Assembly: GCF_036946125.1 (NCBI RefSeq)
Contig: NZ_JAQIJT010000002.1
Coordinates: forward strand, 1,672,001-1,736,000
Origin: Sphingomonas adhaesiva
GTDB lineage: Bacteria > Pseudomonadota > Alphaproteobacteria > Sphingomonadales > Sphingomonadaceae
Reading direction: 5' to 3'
Length of the DNA: 64,000 nt
Part shown: positions 34,089 through 42,758 of the stretch, piece after piece
How the letters are laid out: each line of letters starts with the position of its first letter
How positions within the stretch are numbered: the first letter of the stretch is position 1
Made by a program: the position numbers and the translations under genes
The notes under the pieces: model-generated
Seen by the model: the letters and a program-made list of their open reading frames with translations, nothing else
Databases searched by the model: none
What the model was told of the DNA's origin: nothing

Positions 34089-35873
34089 TCACCCCCGGTA
34101 CAGCGCGTCCAGCCTCTCCCCGTACACCCGCCGCAGCATATGGCGGCGGATCTTCAGGCTGGGCGTCATCTGCTCGTTCTCGATCGTGAACGGCTCGTCC
34201 GCCGGGATCCAGCGGCGGATCCGCTCGATCACCGACAGGTCCTTGTTCGTACGGTCGACCGCCGCCTGCAGGGCGTGGCGATAATCGGCATCCTGCGCCA
34301 GCGTCGCGTCCTTCGCGCGGTCGTTGGCCTTCGCCCATTCGGCGGTCCATTCCGCGTCGGGGACGATCACCGCGACCATATGCGGCTTGCGATCGCCCGC
34401 GATCATCGCCTGCGCGATCTCGGGCTGGAGGGTCAGCATCCCCTCCACCTTCTGCGGCGCGATATTGTCGCCCTTGTCGTTGATGATGAGGTCCTTCTTG
34501 CGGTCGGTGATCCGCAGGCGCCCCTTCCCGTCGATCTCGCCGATGTCGCCGGTGTGGAGCCAGCCGTCCTTCAGGACGCGCGCGGTCTCCGCCTCGTTGC
34601 GCCAATAGCCGTGCATGACCAGCTCGCCGCGCACCAGGATCTCACCGTCCTCCGCGATCCGCACCTCGGTTTCGTCGAGCGGCGGGCCGACGCTGTCCAT
34701 CCGGATACCGGCCCTGGGGCGGTTGCACGAGATGACCGGCGCGGCCTCGGTCTGGCCATAGCCCTGAAGGAACGTGACGCCCAGCGACTGGAAGAACAGC
34801 CCCACCTCCGGGGTCAGCGGCGCGCCGCCGGAGATCATCGCCTTCATCCGCCCGCCGAACTTCCTCGCGATCTTGGGCTTGAACAGCGTGTCGACCAGCA
34901 GCGCGGAGGGACGGTCGACCAGCCGCAGCGTGCCGGCGGCGCGCCTCCCGCCGATGTCCAGCGCCAGCGCCAGCAGCCTGGCGGGCATCCCGCCCTGCTT
35001 CTCGATCGCCTTGGTGATGCGCGTACGCAGCACCTCGAACAGGCGCGGCACGACGAACATGATCGTCGGGCGCACCTCCTCCATGTTCGCGGCCAGCTTC
35101 TCCAGCCCTTCCGCGTAATAGATCTGCGCGCCCATCCCGATCGGCACGAACTGCCCGCCGGTATGCTCGTACGCGTGGCTGAGCGGCAGGAAGGACAGGA
35201 ACACCTCGTCGCCCCAGCCCAGATCCTCCGCGATCGCATGCGCGCAGCCGCGCACGTTGTGCAGGATCGCGCCGTGGTGCTGCATCACCCCGCGCGGCGC
35301 GCCGCCGGTGCCGCTGGTGTAGATGATGCAGGCCAGGTCGCTGCGCCCGAAGTCCGCCTGGAGCGCCAGCTGCTCGGCGGTCGCGTCGTTGCCGTCGATC
35401 AGCGCCTGCCAGTCGTGGACGTCGATCGCGGCCTGCCCCAGCCGCATCGGCTCGATCCCGATCAGCATCTGCGGCCGGATCGAACGCAGGATCGCGGGCA
35501 TCAGCGCACGCGCCAGCTTCGCGGTCGAGACGATCACCGCCTTCGCGCCCGAATTTTCGATGATGTGCGCGTGATCGCGCTCGGTATTGGTGGTGTAGGT
35601 GGGGACCGTCACGCACCCCGCCGCCATGATCGCCAGGTCGGACAGGCACCATTCGGGCCGGTTCTCGCTCACCAGCATCACGCGGTCGCCGCGCTCCAGC
35701 CCGATGCCGCGCAACCCCGTCGCCAGCCGCGCCACCGTCCGCGCCGCCTCGCGCCAGCTGATCGCGCGCCACTCGCCGTCCTGCCGGCTCCACAGGAAGG
35801 GCGCGTCGCCCTTCTCCGCGGCGCGCACGAAGAACATCGTGACGAGATTGGGGAAATGTTCGAGCCTGCGCAT
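34089..35873 (-). CDS. AMP-dependent long-chain fatty-acid-CoA synthetase
   Basis: ANL-superfamily ligase (FadD/FAA-like), 594 residues, activating fatty acids through an acyl-adenylate. The ATP loop is IIYTSGTGGAPRGVM near residue 185, the A4/A5 motifs are LPLSHAYEH and YGQTEAAPV, and the hinge is HTGDIGEIDGKGRLRITDRKKD near residue 445. The large insertion after HAYEH is typical of the AMP-forming long-chain group. Chain-length preference cannot be read from the sequence. It ends beside the large palindrome at 33973-34079. Confidence 0.9.
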   Translation of the reverse strand: MRRLEHFPNLVTMFFVRAAEKGDAPFLWSRQDGEWRAISWREAARTVARLATGLRGIGLERGDRVMLVSENRPEWCLSDLAIMAAGCVTVPTYTTNTERDHAHIIENSGAKAVIVSTAKLARALMPAILRSIRPQMLIGIEPMRLGQAAIDVHDWQALIDGNDATAEQLALQADFGRSDLACIIYTSGTGGAPRGVMQHHGAILHNVRGCAHAIAEDLGWGDEVFLSFLPLSHAYEHTGGQFVPIGMGAQIYYAEGLEKLAANMEEVRPTIMFVVPRLFEVLRTRITKAIEKQGGMPARLLALALDIGGRRAAGTLRLVDRPSALLVDTLFKPKIARKFGGRMKAMISGGAPLTPEVGLFFQSLGVTFLQGYGQTEAAPVISCNRPRAGIRMDSVGPPLDETEVRIAEDGEILVRGELVMHGYWRNEAETARVLKDGWLHTGDIGEIDGKGRLRITDRKKDLIINDKGDNIAPQKVEGMLTLQPEIAQAMIAGDRKPHMVAVIVPDAEWTAEWAKANDRAKDATLAQDADYRHALQAAVDRTNKDLSVIERIRRWIPADEPFTIENEQMTPSLKIRRHMLRRVYGERLDALYRG

Positions 35874-35921
35874 TGCCTCTCCCGCGGCTTCTTCGTGAGC
35901 CGCCGTTACGTGCTTGGCGCA

Positions 35922-35975
35922 TACCCTTCGAGACGAGGCTTCGACAAGCTCAGCCTCTTCTCAGGGCGGACGGGG
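35922..35975. repeat. Small palindromic element upstream of the acyl-CoA synthetase gene
   Basis: CCTTCGAGACGAGGCT...AGCCTCTTCTCAGGG: a GAGGCT/AGCCTC stem with flanking partly complementary ends, in the 120-base gap between the ggt stop and the synthetase start. It resembles short intergenic palindromes common in proteobacterial genomes; nothing else is visible in the gap. Confidence 0.5.
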
Positions 35976-35993
35976 GTGGCGTCGTATCTGCCC

Positions 35994-37670
35994 TCACTGC
36001 TGCAACGAATTGCCGGGGCTGCGCGGGTCGGCGGCGCCGGTCCAGCGGCCGTCGGGCAGCTTCTCCGCCGCATTCGCCTTCAGCCCCAGCTTCGCGACCG
36101 AGACGCGCTGCCCCAGCGCCTCCAGCGGCGCCTTCATCGCCTCCAGCGCGGTGCCCTGCTCTACCACCAGTCCCTGCTTGTCGAAGAACAGCTGCCCCAG
36201 CGCGATCGATTCCTGCGCCGACAGACCCCAGTCGAAATGCGCGATCAGCGCCTTGGCCACCTGCATGATGATCGTCCGCCCGCCGGCCGCGCCGACCGCG
36301 AACACCGGCTTGCCCGCCGCGTCGTAGACGATCGTCGGCGCCATCGACGACAGCGGGCGCTTGCCGGGCTGGAGGCGGTTGGCGACCAGATAGCCGTCCT
36401 CGACCGGCGCATGGCTGAAATCGGTGAGTTCGTTGTTGAGCGCATAGCCGTTCGCGGTCAGCTGGCTACCGAAGGCGCTTTCCACCGTATTGGTCCAGCT
36501 GACCACGTCGCCGTCGTCGTCCACCGCGACGAAATGCGTGGTCCCCGCCACCTCGCCGGGCGTCGCCGTGACGCGCGCGGGCGCCCCGGGCGGCGACCCG
36601 GCGTCGTAGCGGCCGAGCGTCTTCGCGGCCGAGATCATCGCGGAGCGGCGCTTCAGATATGCGCGGTCGATCAGCCCCGCGACCGGCACCTCGACGAAAT
36701 CGCGGTCGCCCTGATAGCGGTCGCGGTCGGCATAGGCGAGCCGCATCGCCTCGCCGATCACCTGCCACGAGCGGGCGTCGTCCCTGCCCCAGGTCGCCAG
36801 CGGAAACCGCTCCACCATCCCCATCACCTGCAACACGGTGAGCGCCCCCGACGAGGGCGGGCCCATGCCGCAGATCGTCCACTGCCGGTACGGGCCGCAG
36901 ATCGCGGGGCGATCCTTCGCGCGGTAGCCGGCGAGGTCCGCCTGCGTCAGCGGCACCGGGTTCCTCGGCGCGTTGGTCACCGCATCGCTGAGCGCGCGCG
37001 CATTGTCGCCGGCATAGAAGGCCTCCGGCCCCTCCGCGGCGATCCGCCGCAGGATCGCCGCCAGCGCGGGGTTCCGGAACGTGTCGCCTTCCGCCATCGG
37101 CCTGCCGCCCTTCCAGTAGAGCGCGCGCATCGCCGGGAAGTCCTTCCACACCGGCGCCACCTGCCGCAGCGAGGCGGCGAGCCGGGCATTCACGACGAAG
37201 CCCTGATCCGCCAGCCGGATCGCGGGCTCGAACAGCCGGGCCCAGGCCAGCTTGCCCCATCGGGCGTGTGCCCGCTCCGCCAGCCGCAGCGAGCCGGGGA
37301 CGCCGACCGAATAGCCGCCGGGCCAGATCTCGACGAAGGGACGCGGCTTGCCATCGGTGCCCAGGAAACGGTCGGGCCGCGCCGCGGCAGGCGCCGTCTC
37401 GCGCCCGTCGATCGTGTCGAGCACCCCGGTCCCGCCGCCATGGTGGACGATGAAGCCGCCCCCGCCGATCCCGCTCGACTGCGGCTCGACGACGTTGAGC
37501 GCCAGCAGCATCGCGATCGCGGCGTCGGTCGCGCTGCCGCCCGCGCGCAGCATCTCCTGCCCCGCTGCGGTGGCGCGGGGATCGGCGGCGGACACCACCC
37601 CCTGCGCCAGCGCCGGGATCGGGATCGGGAGGAGGAACAGCAGGGCGGCGAACGCGATCAGTTTCTTCAT
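35994..37670 (-). CDS. ggt: Gamma-glutamyltransferase (glutathione hydrolase)
   Basis: Exported N-terminal-nucleophile hydrolase that cleaves or transfers the gamma-glutamyl group of glutathione. The 558 residues comprise a signal peptide (MKKLIAFAALLFLLPIPIPALA), a large subunit with SSGIGGGGFIVHH near residue 80, and a small subunit beginning at the autoprocessing threonine T377 (GTTHFVAVD), with the later SSMAPTIV and GGRTI substrate motifs. ATG 37670 is chosen because it begins the signal peptide; an upstream frame adds only basic residues. Confidence 0.93.
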   Translation of the reverse strand: MKKLIAFAALLFLLPIPIPALAQGVVSAADPRATAAGQEMLRAGGSATDAAIAMLLALNVVEPQSSGIGGGGFIVHHGGGTGVLDTIDGRETAPAAARPDRFLGTDGKPRPFVEIWPGGYSVGVPGSLRLAERAHARWGKLAWARLFEPAIRLADQGFVVNARLAASLRQVAPVWKDFPAMRALYWKGGRPMAEGDTFRNPALAAILRRIAAEGPEAFYAGDNARALSDAVTNAPRNPVPLTQADLAGYRAKDRPAICGPYRQWTICGMGPPSSGALTVLQVMGMVERFPLATWGRDDARSWQVIGEAMRLAYADRDRYQGDRDFVEVPVAGLIDRAYLKRRSAMISAAKTLGRYDAGSPPGAPARVTATPGEVAGTTHFVAVDDDGDVVSWTNTVESAFGSQLTANGYALNNELTDFSHAPVEDGYLVANRLQPGKRPLSSMAPTIVYDAAGKPVFAVGAAGGRTIIMQVAKALIAHFDWGLSAQESIALGQLFFDKQGLVVEQGTALEAMKAPLEALGQRVSVAKLGLKANAAEKLPDGRWTGAADPRSPGNSLQQ

Positions 37671-37718
37671 CGCGCGCGAACCTATCGCCGCCGCGGGGCG
37701 GCGCAACCCGGAACCGCG

Positions 37719-38447
37719 TCAGAAGCCGAGCGACACCCGCGCCGCGATCCGGTCCCCGGCGTGCCGCCGCACCGCGAAGGGCGAGGCGGCGGGGCCGTCG
37801 TCGCCGATGTCGGTGCCGGTGTAGGTCACCCCCAGCGTCAGCGGCCCGGTGATCCGCTGCACCCCCAGCGACCAGTCGTGATACCGCCCCGCCGGCCGCA
37901 GCCGCGCCGCCCGCACCGGATCACGCACGTCGCCCGTCGACCGTCCCGCGCTGGCGGTCACCGTCCACGGCGTCGCGGGGATGCCGACGCGCGCGCGCAT
38001 ACCGAGGTACAGATCGTCCCCGCCGATCGCGTCCTGCGCCGGCGCATAGCGCGCCTCCGCCCCGACCTCCGCCGGCCCGAGCGTATAGCTCGCCCCCGCG
38101 CCACCCTCGACATAATTCAGACCGCCCACGCCGCCGGTGAAGACGTGCCCGGTCACGAACCCGTCGATGCGCAGCCCGCCGACGTCGCGCACATAGCCCA
38201 GCGTCGGCTCGATCACCGCCTCCGCGCCGCCGTGGCGGGCATCGCCGCGCGTGGTCGTCACCCGCGCGCCCAGATCGAACCCGGCGGGCAGGTCCAGCCG
38301 ACCCCAGGCCGAGGCCGCCGCCCGCCCCTCGCTCCAGCTCAGGCCACGGCGGCGCTCGTCGGTGGTCAGGTCGATCCCGCCATGGGGCGTGACCTGCGCC
38401 GCCGCCGGAACGGCCGCCACGCCCGAGAGCGCGGCGACCCACATCAT
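37719..38447 (-). CDS. TorF family (TIGR02001-like) putative outer-membrane protein
   Basis: A 242-residue exported protein: signal peptide (MWVAALSGVAAVPAAAQ) followed by alternating beta-strand sequence ending in a C-terminal aromatic (ARVSLGF), as in outer-membrane barrels. DLTTDERRRGLSWSEGRAA resembles the conserved start of the TorF/Gcw_chp family, whose function is unknown. Two ATGs (38444, 38447) and an earlier GTG (38459) are possible starts. It follows the small secreted protein gene at 38461 almost without spacing, so they are probably cotranscribed. Confidence 0.6.
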   Translation of the reverse strand: MMWVAALSGVAAVPAAAQVTPHGGIDLTTDERRRGLSWSEGRAAASAWGRLDLPAGFDLGARVTTTRGDARHGGAEAVIEPTLGYVRDVGGLRIDGFVTGHVFTGGVGGLNYVEGGAGASYTLGPAEVGAEARYAPAQDAIGGDDLYLGMRARVGIPATPWTVTASAGRSTGDVRDPVRAARLRPAGRYHDWSLGVQRITGPLTLGVTYTGTDIGDDGPAASPFAVRRHAGDRIAARVSLGF

Positions 38448-38460
38448 TCGTATCCGCACG

Positions 38461-38895
38461 TCAGCTGCGCGCGCGGTCGTGCGCGGCGTCGAGCTCGGCG
38501 AGGACCGCGTCCTGGTCGCGTGCCGCGACCGCCATCAGGTGATCGCGGACCTGTCCGCTGGCCGCCGCCACGTCGCGCGCGATCGCGTCGCGCTGGCCCG
38601 CGCACCAGCCGGGACGGCTGCCCGATACCGGCGCATCGGCGCTGATCCGTCGCGTGACGACATGGCCGGCGGCATGGCGTGCCTCGCGGTGGATGTCGAC
38701 CGCGGCGTTCCAGCGGCAGCGCAGCGTCGTCGGGCGACCCGGCGCACCGGCTGCGCCGACCTGTTCGTGGCGGATATCGACCGAATGGCGGTACGTGACG
38801 TCGACGCGCTGGCCGCGATGGTCCAGCCGGACCTGATGGGTGTCGCTCGCACCCGCGGCGCCGAGCAGCAGTCCGGCAGCGATGATGAGGCTCAT
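38461..38895 (-). CDS. Small secreted hypothetical protein
   Basis: A 144-residue product with a clear signal peptide (SLIIAAGLLLGAAGA) and a good AAGGAG ribosome site before ATG 38893-38895. The mature part is rich in charged residues and histidine and has two cysteines (near residues 62 and 97) that may form a disulfide. I do not recognise the family. It is the first gene of a pair with the TorF-like protein, divergent from the M20 peptidase. Confidence 0.65.
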   Translation of the reverse strand: MSLIIAAGLLLGAAGASDTHQVRLDHRGQRVDVTYRHSVDIRHEQVGAAGAPGRPTTLRCRWNAAVDIHREARHAAGHVVTRRISADAPVSGSRPGWCAGQRDAIARDVAAASGQVRDHLMAVAARDQDAVLAELDAAHDRARS

Positions 38896-39004
38896 ATCGT
38901 TTCTCCTTGCGTCGCCCCGGACCATCCTGCCCGGTGGCCATCCCGACATATGAACGGGTTAACGCGTGACAACGCTCCTTCCGGCAGCGCAACAATTCAT
39001 TACG

Positions 39005-39033
39005 TTGGCGCGATCCGTCGGCCGCGCTAGGCT
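39005..39033 (+). promoter_or_regulatory. Candidate promoter of the M20 peptidase gene
   Basis: TTGGCG (39005-39010), 17-base spacer and TAGGCT (39028-39033). The -10 ends six bases before the ATG at 39040, so transcription would begin at or next to the start codon, giving a leaderless mRNA. No ribosome binding site is visible ahead of the ATG, which fits. Confidence 0.35.
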
Positions 39034-39039
39034 CGCGAC

Positions 39040-40347
39040 ATGCCCTTCCGTCACGCGCTCGCCGCCGCCGCCCTGCTGCTGTCCACCGCTGCCGTCTCGC
39101 CACCGGAAGAGCGGATGCGCGCCGCCGTCGCCGCGGGCACCGCGCGCGACGAAGCCTTGCTGGAGAAGCTGGTGCTCCAGAATTCGGGCACGCTCAATCT
39201 GCCCGGCGTGACGAAGGTCGGAGCGATGATGCGCGACGCGCTCGCCCCGCTCGGCTTCGACGTGCGCTGGGTCGACATGGCGGCGACCGGGCGCGCGGGG
39301 CATATCGTCGCCACCCACAAGGGCGACGGGCGCGGCAAGCGGATCCTTCTGATCGGGCACCTCGACACGGTGTTCGAACCCGACAGCCGCTACACCGGCT
39401 TCCGTCGCGAGGGGCAGCGCGCCTATGGCCCCGGGGTCGGCGACGACAAGGGCGGGCTGGTCGTGATCGTCGCCGCGTTGCGCGCGATGCAGGCCGCGGG
39501 CACGCTGGGGAAGACGGACATCATGGTCGTGCTGACCGGGGACGAGGAACGCTCGGGCAAGCCGCTGTCGCTCGCGCGCCGCGACCTGATCGATGCGGGA
39601 AAATGGGCCGATGTCGCGCTGGAATATGAGGGGCTGGCGCAGGACGACGGGCGCGACTTCGGCACGGTCGCGCGCCGCGGCGCGACCGACTGGGAACTCG
39701 TCGCCACCGGCACGCCGGGCCATTCGGGCGGCGTGTTCGGCGAGGCGCTGGGCTACGGCGCCAATTACGAGATGGCGCGCATCATCGACGCGTTCCGCCG
39801 CGACCTGCCCGAGACGAACCTGACCTACAACGTCGGCGTCATGGCGGGCGGGACCCCCGCGGCGTTCGACGCGGATGGCTTTCGCGCGACGGCGTCGGGC
39901 AAGACGAACATCGTCGCGGAGCGGGCGGTCGCGCGCGGCGACCTGCGCGGGCTGACCCCGGAGCAGGTCGCGCGGGTGCGCGCGAAGATGGAGGCGATCG
40001 TCGCGCAGCATCTGCCGAAGACCGGCGCCACGATCACCTTCAACGACGGCTATCCGCCGATGGCGCCCACCGCGGGCAATCGCGCGCTGCTGGCGCAGCT
40101 GAACGCGGTCAACCGCGACCTCGCGTTGCCCGAAATGCCCGAATACGACCCCGCCAAGCGCGGCGCGGCGGATTCCAGCTTCGTCGCGGCGGACGCGGAC
40201 ACGATGGGCGGCATGGGTGCGGCGGGCGGCGGCGCGCATGCCGACGGCGAGTGGCTCGACCTCGCCAGCATCCCGCGCCAGGCGCTGCGCAGCGCGCTGC
40301 TGATCTCCCGCCTGTCGGCCCAGAAACGCACCGACGCGGGCCGATAG
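39040..40347 (+). CDS. Secreted M20 family metallopeptidase (carboxypeptidase G2-like)
   Basis: Zinc-dependent amino- or carboxypeptidase of the M20 family, 435 residues, with signal peptide (HALAAAALLLSTAAVS). Metal and catalytic residues are present: H107 in LLIGHLDTV, GVGDDKGG near residue 135, the Glu pair in LTGDEERSGK near residue 168, and a C-terminal GGGAHADGEW. The dimerisation domain lies between about 210 and 330. The order matches glutamate carboxypeptidase. Location is likely the periplasm. Confidence 0.9.
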   Translation: MPFRHALAAAALLLSTAAVSPPEERMRAAVAAGTARDEALLEKLVLQNSGTLNLPGVTKVGAMMRDALAPLGFDVRWVDMAATGRAGHIVATHKGDGRGKRILLIGHLDTVFEPDSRYTGFRREGQRAYGPGVGDDKGGLVVIVAALRAMQAAGTLGKTDIMVVLTGDEERSGKPLSLARRDLIDAGKWADVALEYEGLAQDDGRDFGTVARRGATDWELVATGTPGHSGGVFGEALGYGANYEMARIIDAFRRDLPETNLTYNVGVMAGGTPAAFDADGFRATASGKTNIVAERAVARGDLRGLTPEQVARVRAKMEAIVAQHLPKTGATITFNDGYPPMAPTAGNRALLAQLNAVNRDLALPEMPEYDPAKRGAADSSFVAADADTMGGMGAAGGGAHADGEWLDLASIPRQALRSALLISRLSAQKRTDAGR

Positions 40348-40409
40348 CGCCCCGCCTACGTCAGCCGTTCCACCTTCCGCGCGGCGTTCACCGTGTATCT
40401 TTTACCATC

Positions 40410-41447
40410 TCACGCGGTCAGCACCATCTTCAGCGCCCCGTTCTCGCGGCGGTCGAACAGCGCATAGGCCTCCGCTCCCTGCGACAGGTCCATGCGGTGG
40501 CTGATGTAGCGTTCCGGGCGCAGCCGCCCCGACTGGATCAGCGGGATCAGCGCGGGCCATTCCTCCGGCACCGAACAGGTGCCGGTGCGGAACGTCAGGC
40601 CCGCCGCGAACGCGCGCTCCAGCGGGAAGGGAAAGCGCCGCGACTGCTGCACCCCGATCACCGACACCGTGCCCCGCCGCCCCACCAGCCGCAGCGCCAG
40701 GTCGACGGTCGCGTCCGCGCCCACCGCCTCGATCACGCAGGGCAGCTTCCGTCCGCCGGTCGCCTCGCGGATCGTCTCCAGCGCCGCCTCGGGATGGAGC
40801 GCCACCGCGCCGACCGCCTCCGCCAGCGCGCGCCGCTCGGGCACCGGGTCGATCGCATAGACCACCCCGGCCCCCATCACGAACGCGCTTTCGACCGCCA
40901 TCAGCCCGATCGGCCCCAGCCCGATCACCGCCACGTCCGTGCCCGGACGGATGTCGGCGTTGCGTGCGCCGAACCACGCGGTCGCCATCGCGTCGGTCAT
41001 CATCAGCGCCTGCTCGGTCGAGATGCCTTCCGGGATCAGCCAGGCGTTGCTGTCCGCCGCGGGCACGCGGAACGCCTCCGCCTGAACGCCCTGCAACGCC
41101 GCCGACAGGCCGTAGCAGCCGCCCGCATCGTTCGCGCAGTGGATGACGTCGCCCGCCAGGCACGACCGGCAGGCGCCGCAGCCGACCGCGGCGGGCACCA
41201 TCACCTTGTCGCCCACCTTCAGCTGGCGCACGCCGCGGCCGATCTCCACCACCTCGCCCACCGCCTCATGCCCGACGCAGAAGCCGACATCTTCCGAAAA
41301 GCCGTGGCCGTGATAGATGTGCAGGTCGCTGCCGCAGATCGAGCAGGCGTCCATCCTGACGATCGCATCGCCCGCACCGAGCGGCGTGGGATCGTCCATC
41401 GCGTCGTAACGGATGTCGCGTTCGCCGAAGTAGCGCAGCGCCTTCAT
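40410..41447 (-). CDS. Zinc-dependent alcohol dehydrogenase
   Basis: Medium-chain dehydrogenase/reductase, 345 residues. Catalytic zinc ligands lie in CSICGSDLHIYHGH and GHEAVGEV, and structural zinc cysteines in CGACRSCLAGDVIHC near residue 95. The NAD(P) Rossmann motif is VIGLGPIGLMAVE near residue 180. The sequence type resembles the formaldehyde/threonine-dehydrogenase-like branch; the natural substrate cannot be told. GGGAGG precedes the ATG. It is divergent from a TetR gene, the probable regulator. Confidence 0.88.
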   Translation of the reverse strand: MKALRYFGERDIRYDAMDDPTPLGAGDAIVRMDACSICGSDLHIYHGHGFSEDVGFCVGHEAVGEVVEIGRGVRQLKVGDKVMVPAAVGCGACRSCLAGDVIHCANDAGGCYGLSAALQGVQAEAFRVPAADSNAWLIPEGISTEQALMMTDAMATAWFGARNADIRPGTDVAVIGLGPIGLMAVESAFVMGAGVVYAIDPVPERRALAEAVGAVALHPEAALETIREATGGRKLPCVIEAVGADATVDLALRLVGRRGTVSVIGVQQSRRFPFPLERAFAAGLTFRTGTCSVPEEWPALIPLIQSGRLRPERYISHRMDLSQGAEAYALFDRRENGALKMVLTA

Positions 41448-41548
41448 GGCCGATCCTCCCGCTCGTTAAGTCGTTCGCTTTGTCGCGGGACGCCGGGGGC
41501 GCGTCAACGCCTTGCGGGCGGGCGCGGATTCGCCGATGCTGGACGGCC

Positions 41549-42211
41549 ATGAGCGCCCTTCCTCCCCCGGCCGCCGCCACGCGCGGCGGCACCACCCGCC
41601 ACGAATTGAAGCGCGCCGCGCGTCGCCTGTTCGCCGAGCGCGGCATCGCGGCGGTGGGCATGCGCGAGGTGGTGGAGGCCGCCGGCCAACGCAACGCCGC
41701 TGCGGTCCATTACTATTTCGGCAGCAAGGACGACCTGCTGCGCGAGCTGCTGATCGACGGCGCGGACCAGATCGACGCCGGGCGTGCCACGCTGATCGAC
41801 TCCGCCGAAAGCAAGGGCGCGGCGATGACGCTGCGCGACCTGGTCAGCGCCACGATCCTGCCGGGGCTGGAGCTGAGCGCGGCGACGGGCGAATCGGAGA
41901 CCTATTTCCGCTTCATCGTCAACGTGCAGAACGAGCGCCGCGAGCTGTTCCGCGCCACGGTGCCCGAACATTCCGAAAGCTATCGCCGCTACATGGACCA
42001 CGTCCACCGGCTGCTCGCCCCGCTACCGGCCGCGCTGGTGAAGCAGCGGATCCTGTTCGCCGGCCTCACCGCGCAGACCCTGCTCGCCGCGCGGGAGGCG
42101 GCGCTCGACCGCTCCGACACCGGCGACCATCATTTCTGGAGCCGCCCGGAGGCGCTGGCCGGCATGATCGACGCGGTCGAGGCGATCCTGGCCAGCCCGC
42201 CGCGTGGCTGA
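41549..42211 (+). CDS. TetR family transcriptional regulator
   Basis: A 220-residue regulator: N-terminal TetR helix-turn-helix at about 15-65 (RAARRLFAERGIAAVGMREV, then RNAAAVHYYFGSKDDLL) and a ligand-binding C-terminal domain. ATG 41549 (MSALPPP) is chosen since the longer frame upstream is low-complexity. The 101-base gap to the divergent dehydrogenase gene is the likely operator region; CGTTAAGTCGTT at about 41464-41475 is a candidate site. Confidence 0.88.
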   Translation: MSALPPPAAATRGGTTRHELKRAARRLFAERGIAAVGMREVVEAAGQRNAAAVHYYFGSKDDLLRELLIDGADQIDAGRATLIDSAESKGAAMTLRDLVSATILPGLELSAATGESETYFRFIVNVQNERRELFRATVPEHSESYRRYMDHVHRLLAPLPAALVKQRILFAGLTAQTLLAAREAALDRSDTGDHHFWSRPEALAGMIDAVEAILASPPRG

Positions 42212-42215
42212 TCCC

Positions 42216-42665
42216 ATGGACTTCGGACCCGCGCTCCCGACCATCGTCGAGGCGATCCATGCCTCGGTCAGCCCCGTGTTCATGCTGACGGGCATCGGCG
42301 CGTTGCTCAACGTGCTGGCAGGCCGGCTGTCGCGCGTGGTCGACCGCGCGCGCGACCGCGAGGCGCTGCACGCGGCGATGGCGCCGGACCAGCGCGCGCA
42401 GATCGTGTGGGAATTGCGGCTGCTGTCGCGGCGCATGTCGATCATCAACGTCGCGCTGTTCCTGGCGGTCGCCAGCGCGGTCGCGACCTGTATCGTCGTC
42501 GCGCTGCTCTTCATCGGCGGGCTGACGCAGATCCGGGTGGGTCAGCCGATCGCGATCGGGTTCATCGCCGCCACGACGCTGCTGATCGCGGCCTTCACCG
42601 GCTTCCTGTTCGAGGTGCGCCTGTCGATCCGCGCGATCCGCATCCGCGACGAACTGCTGCGCTGA
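42216..42665 (+). CDS. DUF2721 family membrane protein
   Basis: A 149-residue protein with three hydrophobic segments (about 15-32, 85-110, 118-140) and the charged block RLSRVVDRARDRE near residue 42 that marks DUF2721. Function unknown. ATG 42216 follows the TetR stop by four bases; a GTG at 42204 would overlap that gene by eight and adds MADP, so either is possible. Confidence 0.75.
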   Translation: MDFGPALPTIVEAIHASVSPVFMLTGIGALLNVLAGRLSRVVDRARDREALHAAMAPDQRAQIVWELRLLSRRMSIINVALFLAVASAVATCIVVALLFIGGLTQIRVGQPIAIGFIAATTLLIAAFTGFLFEVRLSIRAIRIRDELLR

Positions 42666-42670
42666 GCGTG

Positions 42671-42753
42671 TTCCGGCGCATGCCGGAACCCGGGGCCCCG
42701 CAGGACGACGCGCGTATGCGCGCGGAACCCTGGGCTCCTGCCTGCGCAGGAGC
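42671..42753. repeat. Two hairpins between convergent DUF2721 and hslU genes
   Basis: TTCCGGCGCATGCCGGAA (42671-42688) and GCTCCTGCCTGCGCAGGAGC (42734-42753) are perfect or near-perfect palindromes separated by GCGCG-rich sequence. The second also appears inside the repeats at 45120-45140 and 63295-63315, so it is a mobile or shared module. Confidence 0.65.
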
Positions 42754-42758
42754 ATTTG

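Noticed and set aside
33816..38645. A 1,609-codon plus-strand open frame
   Set aside because: It lies antisense to the acyl-CoA synthetase, ggt and TorF-like genes; its product is arginine/histidine/valine-rich without any domain, a common shadow in high-GC DNA.
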